From Myroides guanonis (lineage in GTDB: Bacteria; Bacteroidota; Bacteroidia; Flavobacteriales; Flavobacteriaceae), in NCBI RefSeq assembly GCF_900114085.1, contig NZ_FORU01000017.1:1-64000 (forward strand): 64,000 nt of DNA, in the 5' to 3' direction. Position numbers and translations under genes: made by a program. Positions 36,130-44,963 of the stretch are shown in pieces. The notes under the pieces were generated by a model that saw nothing but the letters and a program-made list of their open reading frames with translations, was not told where the DNA came from and made no database searches. Within the stretch, counting starts at the first letter, position 1, and every line of letters starts with the position of its first letter.

Positions 36130-36170
36130 AAAACAAAAAAGGGACGAATTATCGTCCCTTTTTTGTTTTT
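36130..36170. terminator. Bidirectional terminator between wbqC-like gene and cco operon
   Basis: GGGACGA (36141-36147) and TCGTCCC (36152-36158) form the core stem, extended by A/T pairs on both sides, with a T-run each way. It ends both convergent transcription units. Confidence 0.88.
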
Positions 36171-36864
36171 AACAATCTGCTTCAGGTTGAATAAATAACT
36201 GTAAATTATGAGGAGAAACAAATGGAATATCTAAACCAAGCCCTCTCATAATAAATAACATTCCAATTATCGCTATCACAAAAGGATATACCTTTAATAT
36301 TTTCGATCTAAAAGATTCCGAGATTAAGTCTTTTACATAAATCATTAAACTCATTAGCGGCACAGTTCCCAAACCAAACAAAGCCATATATAATCCTGCT
36401 AGAACAACATCTTGAGTGGCAAGAGCGGCAAATAGAGCAACATATACCATTCCACATGGTAAAAATCCATTAAAGAAACCAATTAAGTATAAAGAGAGAA
36501 AGCCTTTCTTTTTAAATTGATTTCCAAGTGCCTTTTTTAACTTATTAAGTAGTTTATAAAGAGGCATCAAAAAATTTATTTGCCCTAATTTATTTTGAGG
36601 AATCAACACAAATAAAATCATCATTATACCTACGACAATAGACAATTGTTGCTGAATTCCTGCTAGATAAAGTCCTTTTCCAAATAATCCAAATACCATT
36701 CCCAGAATACTATAACTCGTAATTCTCCCTAAATGATAAGCAACTATCTGGACACTTTTCTCTATTCGATTCTCTCTTGAAACTGGTAACATTATAGCAA
36801 TAGGACCACACATTCCAATACAATGTAGACTGCTAATAATTCCAAAAACAAAAGCACTAATCAA
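36169..36864 (-). CDS. TauE/SafE-like membrane protein of the cbb3 locus
   Basis: A 231-residue protein with about six membrane segments. The N-terminal HCIGMCGPIA motif and the later NGFLPCGMVYVALFAA are typical of the heavy-metal/DsbD-like transmembrane family that follows ccoGH in many cbb3 clusters. The conserved Cys and Met residues suggest copper handling for the oxidase. The stop is at the terminator; it begins 10 nt after the FixH/CcoH gene. It is the last gene of the cco operon. Confidence 0.8.
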   Translation of the reverse strand: MISAFVFGIISSLHCIGMCGPIAIMLPVSRENRIEKSVQIVAYHLGRITSYSILGMVFGLFGKGLYLAGIQQQLSIVVGIMMILFVLIPQNKLGQINFLMPLYKLLNKLKKALGNQFKKKGFLSLYLIGFFNGFLPCGMVYVALFAALATQDVVLAGLYMALFGLGTVPLMSLMIYVKDLISESFRSKILKVYPFVIAIIGMLFIMRGLGLDIPFVSPHNLQLFIQPEADC

Positions 36865-36874
36865 AATAGACGTT

Positions 36875-37321
36875 TTACAAAGTCAGTTTACTAGTACTCC
36901 TAAATGAAGTACCATCATGATACCATTCAACAGTAATATCCCAACGACCGTCCACCAATTCTGCATTAGGTATGAGCAAACTAGAAGAAGACAATGAAAT
37001 AGGAAGTTCAAAGTCAAGCTTTTGGCTAGACGGTCTATATAGGAATATTGTGCCTGTTATTTTTTTATAATCAAATTCTTTAGGAAACGTAATGGAAATA
37101 TCCTTACCTATAGTTTCTATTTTAACGGGATTTATCAATACTTGAGAATTTTTCTCTCTCTTGTACTTTCCATCAACTTCAACTTCTTGCTGATAATAAT
37201 CCTCAGTTACTAATTCATTATCGTAGCGATCATCCATCTGAACACGCACAACATATTGCAAAATAAAAATCATGAATGCTCCAATGACAATAGTAATTCC
37301 AGTTCCCCAATTGAATTTCAT
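36875..37321 (-). CDS. ccoH: FixH/CcoH family assembly protein
   Basis: A 148-residue protein with one N-terminal membrane anchor (about 8-26) and an extracytoplasmic domain containing YYQQEVEVDGKY and a C-terminal DGRWDITVEWYHDG, characteristic of FixH/CcoH. It assists stability or maturation of cbb3 oxidase. It lies 11 nt after ccoG in the same operon. The symbol is by homology and position. Confidence 0.82.
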   Translation of the reverse strand: MKFNWGTGITIVIGAFMIFILQYVVRVQMDDRYDNELVTEDYYQQEVEVDGKYKREKNSQVLINPVKIETIGKDISITFPKEFDYKKITGTIFLYRPSSQKLDFELPISLSSSSLLIPNAELVDGRWDITVEWYHDGTSFRSTSKLTL

Positions 37322-37332
37322 ATTCTTTATAT

Positions 37333-38751
37333 TTAATTAAAACTACGCGGACCTAAAAAATTGGTCGAAGTGTGCTGAATCAATCGTTCCCCATCATAAA
37401 CCCCAATTCTAATTTTGGTTTTATGCCCCTCTAAAAAAGCAGGATGAATTTCAATAAAGAGAGTTCCTTCTGCGTAACTTTCTTTAGGAACTTTAATAGT
37501 AGATTGTCCTACCAAAATTATTTCCCCTTTAATATTTTCCAATTTAAAATAAAGATCGTCATAATCTTTAATCGTTTTATTTACAACCTTGTACGTAAAC
37601 ACATTACTAATATTTTCTCCCTTATGTTCAAAACTCTGTCCAGGAAGTCTCAATATAGTTGCCTCTACATCAGTTCTTAAAAACAACAATCCTGCCAAAA
37701 TTCCAATAAGAATTGTTAATACTGCTATATACCCTTTAAGTCTCGGAGTCAGTTTAAATTTCTCTTTCTTCACAATCCCGTCCTCAGAAGCATACCGAAT
37801 AAGTCCTCTAGGATATCCTACACTATCCATAATGTGATCACACTCATCTATACACGCAGTGCAATTCACACACTCTAATTGAGTACCATTTCTAATGTCA
37901 ATCCCCGTCGGACACACGTTCACACATTGACGACAATCAATACAATCACCAAACCCTTCCGTTTTTCTATCTACATTCTTTTTAAATTTTGCGCGTCCAT
38001 TTTCTCCTTCTCCTCGAACATAATCGTAAGCAACTACTATCGATTTACTATCTAACAATACTCCTTGTAAACGACCATAAGGACAAGCAATTATACAGAC
38101 CTGTTCTCTGAACCACGTAAACACAAAATAGAAAACTGAGGTAAATATCAACAATCCAATTAGAGTATCTACATTTGTAAGAGGTCCTTCATAAATGAGA
38201 TTCAATACAGCATCACTTCCAATAATATAAGCCAAAAAGACATTCGCTATTAAAAATGAGACCAAAAAGAAAATAAACCATTTCGTTAAACGCTTTCTAA
38301 TTTTCTCTCCATTCCATTTCTGCTTGTCCAAACGCATTTGTGCTCCCCTATCTCCATCTATCCAAAATTCAATACGTCTAAAAACCATTTCCATAAATAT
38401 TGTTTGAGGACAAATCCATCCACAAAATATTCGTCCAAAAGAAACGGTAAACAACGTTACAAAAACGACCCCTATTATAAGAGAAATTACAATTAGATAA
38501 AAGTCTTGAGGCCAAAAAGGAAAACCGAAAATATTAAATTTTCTATCAACAACGTTAAACAACAAAAATTGATTACCGTTAACCTTAATAAATGGTGCCG
38601 AAAAAAGCATTGCGATTAGTAAGTAACTTACAATTTTACGCCATTTAAAATAACGACCAGAAGGTTTCTTTGGGTAAACCCAAACTCTTTTTCCTTCCTC
38701 ATTTACGGTTCCTATAGAGTCTCTAAAACTTTCATCTGGTAACTTTGCCAT
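37333..38751 (-). CDS. ccoG: Cytochrome c oxidase accessory protein CcoG
   Basis: A 472-residue membrane iron-sulfur protein, proposed copper reductase for cbb3 assembly. Several membrane segments surround a CGWICPQT motif. CIIACPYGR is followed by a double 4Fe-4S ferredoxin domain: CIDCRQCVNVCP and CVNCTACIDECD. A C-terminal Ig-like domain covers about residues 365-470. All cluster cysteines are present. It begins 74 nt downstream of ccoP, the largest gap within the operon, which contains an inverted repeat. Confidence 0.92.
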   Translation of the reverse strand: MAKLPDESFRDSIGTVNEEGKRVWVYPKKPSGRYFKWRKIVSYLLIAMLFSAPFIKVNGNQFLLFNVVDRKFNIFGFPFWPQDFYLIVISLIIGVVFVTLFTVSFGRIFCGWICPQTIFMEMVFRRIEFWIDGDRGAQMRLDKQKWNGEKIRKRLTKWFIFFLVSFLIANVFLAYIIGSDAVLNLIYEGPLTNVDTLIGLLIFTSVFYFVFTWFREQVCIIACPYGRLQGVLLDSKSIVVAYDYVRGEGENGRAKFKKNVDRKTEGFGDCIDCRQCVNVCPTGIDIRNGTQLECVNCTACIDECDHIMDSVGYPRGLIRYASEDGIVKKEKFKLTPRLKGYIAVLTILIGILAGLLFLRTDVEATILRLPGQSFEHKGENISNVFTYKVVNKTIKDYDDLYFKLENIKGEIILVGQSTIKVPKESYAEGTLFIEIHPAFLEGHKTKIRIGVYDGERLIQHTSTNFLGPRSFN

Positions 38752-38771
38752 TTTCCTGCATTTTTAAAAAC

Positions 38772-38806
38772 ATACTGAACCAAATAAAATCAGTTCAGTT
38801 CAGTAT
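38772..38806. repeat. Inverted repeat in the ccoP-ccoG gap
   Basis: ATACTGAAC (38772-38780) and GTTCAGTAT (38798-38806) are exact complements separated by 17 nt. A CAGTT direct repeat lies inside (38791-38800). Without a T-run it is more likely an mRNA processing or stability hairpin than a terminator. Confidence 0.5.
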
Positions 38807-38825
38807 ACTTATTCTTATTACACTT

Positions 38826-39764
38826 CTAGTTTACAGCATTTTCATCAACTGGTTCTATAGCGTCTGTAGGCTCTTCACCAGCAACAGCCTCTTCTTTCCA
38901 AAAATCTCCTTCTGCTTCTTTAGCATCTGGGGGATTCGTTCCATGAAGAGTCTTAATATAACTAGCAACACGTGCTATATCTGTAGGGTTCAAATCTGAT
39001 TTCCATGGAATCATTCCCTTTCCAGCTCGCCCACCCTCACTTATTGTATGAAAGATATCTTTTATGTCACCACCTAAAATCCAATAATCATCGGTTAAGT
39101 TTGGTCCAATTGCTCCACCACCATCAGGTTTATGGCAAACAGCACATTTCATGTCAAAAATATCCTTTCCTTTTGCTAGGTCTCCTGCCTCTGTTAACAT
39201 TACTACATTATCAACTGTAAGTAAATCTGGAGCATTCTTTTTGTATTCTTCTACTGCCTCACGAGCTGCTATCATTGATTTCTCATATTCTTCAATTTGG
39301 TTATCACCATCAAAAACATGGAAACGCAACATATAAATTACTGCAAAAACTATAGAAGCATAGAATAAACCCACCCACCAAGGTGGTAACTCATTATCTA
39401 ACTCTTTAATACCATCATAATCGTGGTCCAGTAAAAGTTCTTTCTCTTCTGAAATAGCTCTGGTTCTAGTTAATTTTTGCATCAACTTTTTGAGTGCTGG
39501 TGAATCGAAAATAGACCTACTTTCTAGGCGTTCTTTCTCTAGCCTTTCCTCCTCTGTCATTAGGCGATTCATTATCCTATTTGTAGCTGCCGATACAACT
39601 TCGATAGTTATAATAATAAACAATGCCAGTAATAAAAACCCAAATACTATAGGTTGATCAATAAATGCTGGTTTATCCGTTGACCCTGCTATAGATTCAA
39701 GAACGAAATAAACAATCGCTAAGAGCAGAGGTACCCTTACGTAAACGGGAAAATACTTTTTCAT
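38826..39764 (-). CDS. ccoP: cbb3 oxidase subunit CcoP, single haem c
   Basis: A 312-residue membrane-anchored cytochrome c. Two N-terminal membrane segments precede a charged stretch. The CcoP N-terminal motif DNELPPWWVGLFY is near residue 124, and one haem site CAVCH is near residue 210 with a downstream Met ligand in GMIPW. Typical proteobacterial CcoP has two CxxCH sites; this one has only one. An acidic tail follows. It overlaps ccoQ by 4 bp. It should receive or pass electrons to the CcoNO core. Confidence 0.92.
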   Translation of the reverse strand: MKKYFPVYVRVPLLLAIVYFVLESIAGSTDKPAFIDQPIVFGFLLLALFIIITIEVVSAATNRIMNRLMTEEERLEKERLESRSIFDSPALKKLMQKLTRTRAISEEKELLLDHDYDGIKELDNELPPWWVGLFYASIVFAVIYMLRFHVFDGDNQIEEYEKSMIAAREAVEEYKKNAPDLLTVDNVVMLTEAGDLAKGKDIFDMKCAVCHKPDGGGAIGPNLTDDYWILGGDIKDIFHTISEGGRAGKGMIPWKSDLNPTDIARVASYIKTLHGTNPPDAKEAEGDFWKEEAVAGEEPTDAIEPVDENAVN

Positions 39765-39967
39765 AACGTATCTAGTTTTGAATCCTTTTTAGGTTGTTCT
39801 TCATCCATAAAAGGTAAATTACTCAATTTCTCAATTGTCTCTTTTTTATAGGTAAATACCCAAAAGAATAAGCCTACAAAAAATATAAAGAATATCAGGA
39901 GTGAAATGATTGGAAATATCTCAATTCCTGCAATAGTTTCCATATTGTGTTTAATGAATTTTAACAT
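39761..39967 (-). CDS. ccoQ: CcoQ/FixQ-like small membrane subunit
   Basis: A 68-residue protein with one membrane segment (about 16-38, ending FFWVFTYKKE) and a short charged tail. Size, topology and position between ccoNO and ccoP identify it as CcoQ/FixQ, which stabilises the cbb3 complex. Sequence similarity itself is weak, as usual for this subunit. It overlaps ccoP by 4 bp. Confidence 0.78.
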   Translation of the reverse strand: MLKFIKHNMETIAGIEIFPIISLLIFFIFFVGLFFWVFTYKKETIEKLSNLPFMDEEQPKKDSKLDTL

Positions 39968-39979
39968 AGCTTTCCTGTA

Positions 39980-42163
39980 TTACTCATTTGTTTTTACACG
40001 GATATCTGTCCCTAATCGTTGCATATAAGCAATCAATGCAGTGATTTCACGTTGACTCATTGGAACAAACTCCTCTCCTTTTACTTGAGCATTTTTCTTG
40101 CTTTCCTCATAACTCTTCACAAAGTCAGGATCATTTTCAAGATTCTTCTCTATCTGCTCTGATTGAATTTTAATGCTTTCCCTTGCATTTGCAATATCTT
40201 CTTCCGTATAAGGCACCCCTAAAGTAGCCATTACACGCATTTTCTTCTCTATATGAGTATAATCCATTTTCTTGTTGTCAAACAACCACTTATACCCAGG
40301 CATAATTGAATTTGGAGAAGTACTTTGCGGGTCATACATATGATTGAAATGCCAATTATCTGAATATTTTCCACCTACTCTAAATAAATCTGGTCCTGTT
40401 CGTTTAGACCCCCATAAGAATGGATGATCATATACATACTCTCCAGATTTAGAATACTCTCCATAACGCTCAACTTCCGATCTAAATGGTCTAATCATTT
40501 GAGAGTGACACCCTACACAACCTTCACGAATGTATAGATCCCTTCCTTCCAACTCCAATGGAGTATAAGGTTTTACACTCGTAATTGTCGGTATATTAGA
40601 TTTCACAAAAATGGTTGGTAATATTTGAACTATACCTCCTATTAAGATTGCGATAGTAGTCAAAATAGTGAATTGAACTGGTTTTCTTTCTAACCATGAA
40701 TGCCATCCTTCTCCTCTTAAACGCTTCGGACTAATTCTCTCCAGATCTGCTGCTTCCGCTAACTCATCTTCAACAGGTTTACCTGCTTTCATAGTTGCTA
40801 AAACATTATAAATCAAAGCAAATAACCCAATAATATATAAAGTACCTCCAATAGCTCTCATCCAATACATTGGCATAATAGCTGTTACAGTTTCAAGGAA
40901 GTTTCCGTATTTCAAAGTTCCATCTGGGTTAAAATCCTTCCACATTAAGTGTTGATTAAATCCAGCAACATATAATGGAATAGCGTATAAAGCAATACCT
41001 AAGGTTCCAATCCAAAAGTGGAAATTAGCTAATGCTTTGGAATACAATTGTGTTTTTGTCATTCTTGGAATCAACCAATACACCATCCCAAAAGTCATAA
41101 ATCCATTCCAAGCCAATGCTCCAACGTGAACGTGTGCAATAATCCAGTCCGTATAGTGTGCAATAGCATTGACATTTTTCAAAGAAAGCATTGGACCTTC
41201 AAAAGTCGCCATACCATAACCCGTTATCGCTACAACAAAGAACTTCAATACTGGATCTACACGAACCTTATCCCATGCCCCACGTAGTGTTAATAAACCA
41301 TTAATCATCCCACCCCATGAAGGTGCTAATAACATTACAGAGAATACAACACCTAGATTTTGTGCCCATTCTGGTAATGCTGTATATAATAAATGATGAG
41401 GACCAGCCCAGATATATAAGAAGATAAGAGACCAAAAATGTATAATAGATAAACGGTAAGAATATACAGGTCTATTAGCAGCTTTCGGTAAAAAGTAATA
41501 CATCAATCCCAAAAACGGAGTTGTTAGAAAAAATGCCACAGCATTATGCCCATACCACCATTGAACTAGTGCATCTTGAACACCAGCATACGCTGAATAC
41601 GATTTTAAACCATGAACAGGCAACTCTAAACTATTAAATATATGAAGCACTGCCACTGTTACAAAAGTCGCCAAATAGAACCAAATAGCCACATATATAT
41701 GACGTTCTCTTCTTTTGACAATAGTCATAATCATATTAATACCAAAAACTACCCAAATAACCGCAATTGCAATATCTATTGGCCATTCTAGCTCTGCATA
41801 TTCTTTAGAACTCGTAAATCCTAAAGGTAATGTTATCACCGCAGCGATAATTATCAATTGCCATCCCCAAAAGTGAATAGCGCTTAAAACATCACTATAC
41901 ATACGAGCTTTTAGTAAGCGTTGCATAGAATAGTAAATACCTGCAAAAATTGCATTACCCACAAACGCAAATATTACAGCGTTTGTATGTAGAGGACGTA
42001 ATCTCCCAAAACTCAACCAAGAAATACCATCGGTTAGATTCGGAAAAATAAACATCACTGCTAAAAGCAATCCTACAATCATTCCAATAGCACCAAACAA
42101 AATTGAAGCGAAGAGGAATTTTTTTACAATTTTGTTGTCGTAGTAAAATTGTTGCACTTCCAT
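39980..42163 (-). CDS. ccoN: cbb3 oxidase CcoN-CcoO fusion
   Basis: A 727-residue fusion of the catalytic subunit CcoN and the cytochrome c subunit CcoO, reducing oxygen to water. The CcoN part (about 1-470) has twelve or more membrane segments with haem/copper His motifs such as WWYGHNAVAFFLT, GPHHLLYTALPEWAQ and DWIIAHVHVGALAWNG. The CcoO part includes REGCVGCHSQMIRPF (haem c) and SIMPGYKWLF (Met ligand). The fused form is usual in Bacteroidota. It starts 6 nt after ccoS. Confidence 0.95.
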   Translation of the reverse strand: MEVQQFYYDNKIVKKFLFASILFGAIGMIVGLLLAVMFIFPNLTDGISWLSFGRLRPLHTNAVIFAFVGNAIFAGIYYSMQRLLKARMYSDVLSAIHFWGWQLIIIAAVITLPLGFTSSKEYAELEWPIDIAIAVIWVVFGINMIMTIVKRRERHIYVAIWFYLATFVTVAVLHIFNSLELPVHGLKSYSAYAGVQDALVQWWYGHNAVAFFLTTPFLGLMYYFLPKAANRPVYSYRLSIIHFWSLIFLYIWAGPHHLLYTALPEWAQNLGVVFSVMLLAPSWGGMINGLLTLRGAWDKVRVDPVLKFFVVAITGYGMATFEGPMLSLKNVNAIAHYTDWIIAHVHVGALAWNGFMTFGMVYWLIPRMTKTQLYSKALANFHFWIGTLGIALYAIPLYVAGFNQHLMWKDFNPDGTLKYGNFLETVTAIMPMYWMRAIGGTLYIIGLFALIYNVLATMKAGKPVEDELAEAADLERISPKRLRGEGWHSWLERKPVQFTILTTIAILIGGIVQILPTIFVKSNIPTITSVKPYTPLELEGRDLYIREGCVGCHSQMIRPFRSEVERYGEYSKSGEYVYDHPFLWGSKRTGPDLFRVGGKYSDNWHFNHMYDPQSTSPNSIMPGYKWLFDNKKMDYTHIEKKMRVMATLGVPYTEEDIANARESIKIQSEQIEKNLENDPDFVKSYEESKKNAQVKGEEFVPMSQREITALIAYMQRLGTDIRVKTNE

Positions 42164-42169
42164 AGTAGT

Positions 42170-42376
42170 CTATATTTGATTTTCTTTTTTATTTTTTTTC
42201 TCACTAACCGACCCTTTTTCCTCTCCATTAACCTTCAACTCATCATCAAAAAGAATTCTTACAGAAGGTGTATAATCATCGTCAAACTGCCCTGCTTTAA
42301 CCGACCTTATAAATAGGAATAAAAACACAGCAGCAACAAAAACACTAATGCTAATTAACAAATATATTATACTCAT
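42170..42376 (-). CDS. ccoS: cbb3 oxidase maturation protein CcoS
   Basis: A 68-residue protein. One N-terminal membrane segment (SIIYLLISISVFVAAVFLFLFI) is followed by AGQFDDDYTPSVRILFDDE, the CcoS signature with the acidic DD-x-Y-P type motif. It helps cofactor insertion into the oxidase. It is the first gene of the operon after a predicted promoter. An AGGAGGG sequence directly abuts the ATG; its spacing looks too short for a normal Shine-Dalgarno site. Confidence 0.88.
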   Translation of the reverse strand: MSIIYLLISISVFVAAVFLFLFIRSVKAGQFDDDYTPSVRILFDDELKVNGEEKGSVSEKKNKKENQI

Positions 42377-42396
42377 ACCCTCCTATTAATTATTTA

Positions 42397-42404
42397 CAAA
42401 TCTA
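42397..42404 (-). promoter_or_regulatory. Predicted -7 box of the ccoS-ccoNO operon
   Basis: Minus-strand TAGATTTG matches TAnnTTTG exactly, 20 nt before the ccoS ATG. The centre of the upstream palindrome is 36.5 nt from the last base of this box. Confidence 0.55.
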
Positions 42405-42420
42405 CTTTAACCGACTCATA

Positions 42421-42446
42421 TAAGACATGATAAATATCATGTCTTA
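42421..42446. promoter_or_regulatory. Predicted Fnr-type operator of the cco operon
   Basis: TAAGACATGAT-AAAT-ATCATGTCTTA is a perfect 11-bp inverted repeat with a 4-nt spacer. Its core TGAT-N4-ATCA matches the Fnr/Crp-type half-site rule. Its centre (42433.5) is near -41.5 from the predicted start, the position of class II activation. It lacks a T-run on the minus strand, so a terminator role for ccoI is less likely. Confidence 0.55.
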
Positions 42447-42466
42447 AAAATATATTATAAAAATCA

Positions 42467-44848
42467 TCAAAGATTTTTACGACCATAATAGTTACTCATA
42501 ATCGTAACAAAACTTATAATAGTTACTGTACTAATAGGCATTAAAATGGCAGCAACAAGAGGTGATAAATGATTGCTAATCGCAAAAGATATCCCCACCA
42601 CATTATAAGTCAATGCCATTATATAACTCCTTTTAATAATACCAATCGCACTTTTAGAATATTTCAAAAAAGCAGGAATCTTACTAAATTTCTTTGCATC
42701 TAAAATCGCATCACTTGCCGGTGTGAAAACATTTATATTTTCAGACACTGAAACTCCGACATTACTTTGAGCCAATGCTCCTGCATCATTCAACCCATCA
42801 CCAATCATCATGACATTCTTACCTTGTTGTTGGAGCTTTTCAATGTAACGTAATTTCTCATCGGGTTTTTGATTAAACACAAGAGTTGTTGATTCAGGAA
42901 GTAATTCCCTTAAAACCGCTTCTTCTCCATCATTATCTCCAGACAAAACAATCAATCCATATCCCAACTCATCTAAATTACGAAAAATTTTACTTAAATT
43001 GTTGCGATAATTATTACTAAACACAAATTTACCTTTCAATACATCACCAATACCTACATAAACAGCTGTTTCATTAACTAAATTTACATTAACAACATTT
43101 AAAAATTGGGAAGAACCTAAATTATATTTCTGATTATTCACGATACCAGTCACCCCCGATCCCTTTATCTCTTCAAATAACGTAGGTTTTTCAACCTTAC
43201 TAACCGGTAAAAATTCATACAACCTTCTACTTAAGGGATGATTGGACCCTCTTACAATATTCTTAATAGCATTTTTCTCTTCGATATTTAAATCTGCTCC
43301 TTCATAATAGATTCCAGCTGCTGCGCTACTCGTAATCGTACCTGTCTTATCAAAAACAAGTGTATCTACTTTTGCCATCTGCTCTACAACTATTGTATTC
43401 TTTACATAGAACTTTTTTCTCCCCATTATTCTTATAACATTACCCATAGTAAAAGGTGCTGAAAGTGCCAATGCACACGGGCATGCCACGATTAAAATTG
43501 CAGTAAAAACATTAAAAGCAACAGCGTAATCGATAAACATCCAGTAAACCAAAGCCAATACAGATATTATTAAAAGTACTGGAGTAAAATAATGACTAAT
43601 AGAATCGGTAATAGTTTTATATTTAAAATCTACCTTTTTTTGAAAAACATCATTGCTCCACAACTGGGTAAGATAACTTTGTGACACCGTTTTCACAGTT
43701 TCAATTTCTATAACTTCTCCTACTTGCTTACCTCCTGCAAAAAGTTTGTCACCTGATTTTTTTTCTACAGGTACTGCTTCACCAGTAACAAAACTGTAGT
43801 CCACGAAAGCTTTTGCCGAAATTAAAATAGAATCGACAGGAATTAATTCCTCATTTCTAATCAACAATCTATCTCCTTTAACAACATCATACACTTGAAC
43901 TGGTTTCTCTCCTCCATCTGCTTCAATTCGGGTAACTGCAATCGGAAAATAAGATTTATAATCTCTTTCAAATGAAAGAAAATTATAAGTTCGCTGTTGA
44001 AACAACTTTCCTAATAACATAAAGAACACTAACATACACATACTGTCAAAAAAACCTTGTCCATGACTAAAGACGATATCATAAACACTTCTTATAAACA
44101 TGACAATAATACCAAGTGACATTGGAATATCAATTGTGTAATTTCCAGTCTTTAAACCATTCCATGCCGCAATATGATAAGGAGAAGCAGAATAAAAAAA
44201 GACAGGAAGAGACATTAAAAGAATTAACCATCTAAAAAAATCACGATACTCTATAATCCATAAATCCTCAATATTAAAATACTCAGGAAAAGAAAGCATC
44301 ATTACATTTCCGAAACTAAAAAACGCTACTCCAATTTTATAAATCAAACTGCGATCTATATTCTTGGGTTTCTCTTCATAATTCTTTAAACTAATATAAG
44401 GTGCATATCCAATAGAATCCAAAAGCTCTACTAACTGTTTTAAATTAACTTGGCTAGGATTAAACGTTATACTAACCTTTTTCTCTGGAAAATTAACCAA
44501 GGATCGATAAACCCCTAAACTAAGTTTATTCAAATTTTCAAGAATCCATATACAAGAACTACAATGGATGTGTGGAATATATAATGTAGCAATTGCTATT
44601 TCAGATTCTTTAAAATCCAAAAGCTTATCAACTATTTCCTCTTTTTCTAAAAAATCATACTTTCTCGTTACAGGATTTGGAGTTGCACCAGGTGCCGTTT
44701 CAAAATCATAATATGAAATCAAATCATTTTCGCTAAAAATCTCATATACCGTCTTACATCCATTGCAACAAAACTGCTTATTATCGAATTGAATTCTATT
44801 AAAACTAGTTACTTCGTTTCCACAGTGATAACATTTTTTACTTTCCAT
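42467..44848 (-). CDS. ccoI: Copper-translocating P-type ATPase of the cbb3 locus
   Basis: A 793-residue P1B-type ATPase that delivers copper for oxidase assembly. The N-terminus has a Cys-rich finger (CYHC...CCNGC, about 6-35) and an HMA-like domain with HCSSCIW. Membrane and catalytic motifs follow in order: TGEAVPV, ACPCALALSAPF, DKTGT, the GSNHPLSRR segment, and GDGLNDAGAL. I use the ATG at 44848 (MESKKCYHC); the open frame extends 159 codons upstream but runs antisense through the fnr gene and is not family-like. It has its own promoter and Fnr-type box, and stands 90 bp upstream of ccoS. Confidence 0.92.
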   Translation of the reverse strand: MESKKCYHCGNEVTSFNRIQFDNKQFCCNGCKTVYEIFSENDLISYYDFETAPGATPNPVTRKYDFLEKEEIVDKLLDFKESEIAIATLYIPHIHCSSCIWILENLNKLSLGVYRSLVNFPEKKVSITFNPSQVNLKQLVELLDSIGYAPYISLKNYEEKPKNIDRSLIYKIGVAFFSFGNVMMLSFPEYFNIEDLWIIEYRDFFRWLILLMSLPVFFYSASPYHIAAWNGLKTGNYTIDIPMSLGIIVMFIRSVYDIVFSHGQGFFDSMCMLVFFMLLGKLFQQRTYNFLSFERDYKSYFPIAVTRIEADGGEKPVQVYDVVKGDRLLIRNEELIPVDSILISAKAFVDYSFVTGEAVPVEKKSGDKLFAGGKQVGEVIEIETVKTVSQSYLTQLWSNDVFQKKVDFKYKTITDSISHYFTPVLLIISVLALVYWMFIDYAVAFNVFTAILIVACPCALALSAPFTMGNVIRIMGRKKFYVKNTIVVEQMAKVDTLVFDKTGTITSSAAAGIYYEGADLNIEEKNAIKNIVRGSNHPLSRRLYEFLPVSKVEKPTLFEEIKGSGVTGIVNNQKYNLGSSQFLNVVNVNLVNETAVYVGIGDVLKGKFVFSNNYRNNLSKIFRNLDELGYGLIVLSGDNDGEEAVLRELLPESTTLVFNQKPDEKLRYIEKLQQQGKNVMMIGDGLNDAGALAQSNVGVSVSENINVFTPASDAILDAKKFSKIPAFLKYSKSAIGIIKRSYIMALTYNVVGISFAISNHLSPLVAAILMPISTVTIISFVTIMSNYYGRKNL

Positions 44849-44870
44849 GTTTGCTCCTTTATACCTATTG

Positions 44871-44878
44871 CAAATATC
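44871..44878 (-). promoter_or_regulatory. Predicted -7 box of ccoI
   Basis: Minus-strand GATATTTG differs from TAnnTTTG at the first base only. It lies 22 nt before the ccoI ATG. Its distance to the upstream Fnr-type box equals that of the ccoS promoter. Confidence 0.45.
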
Positions 44879-44901
44879 TAGATTTACATTGTTATAATAT
44901 A

Positions 44902-44913
44902 TGACATTTATCA
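44902..44913. promoter_or_regulatory. Predicted Fnr-type operator between ccoI and fnr
   Basis: TGAC-ATTT-ATCA fits TGAY-N4-RTCA. Its centre (44907.5) is 36.5 nt upstream of the last base of the ccoI -7 box. For the divergent regulator gene it would overlap the promoter from upstream, so it could also give autoregulation. Confidence 0.5.
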
Positions 44914-44923
44914 TTAAAAACCT

Positions 44924-44931
44924 TATATTTG
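44924..44931 (+). promoter_or_regulatory. Predicted -7 box of the Fnr-like gene
   Basis: TATATTTG is an exact TAnnTTTG match, 32 nt before the ATG at 44964. Confidence 0.5.
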
Positions 44932-44963
44932 TGGCAATTACACCTAACAACACAAAAGTCACT

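Noticed and set aside
42421-42446. Rho-independent terminator after ccoI
   Set aside because: The stem is long enough, but no T-run follows on the minus strand, and the palindrome sits at an activator position relative to a promoter.
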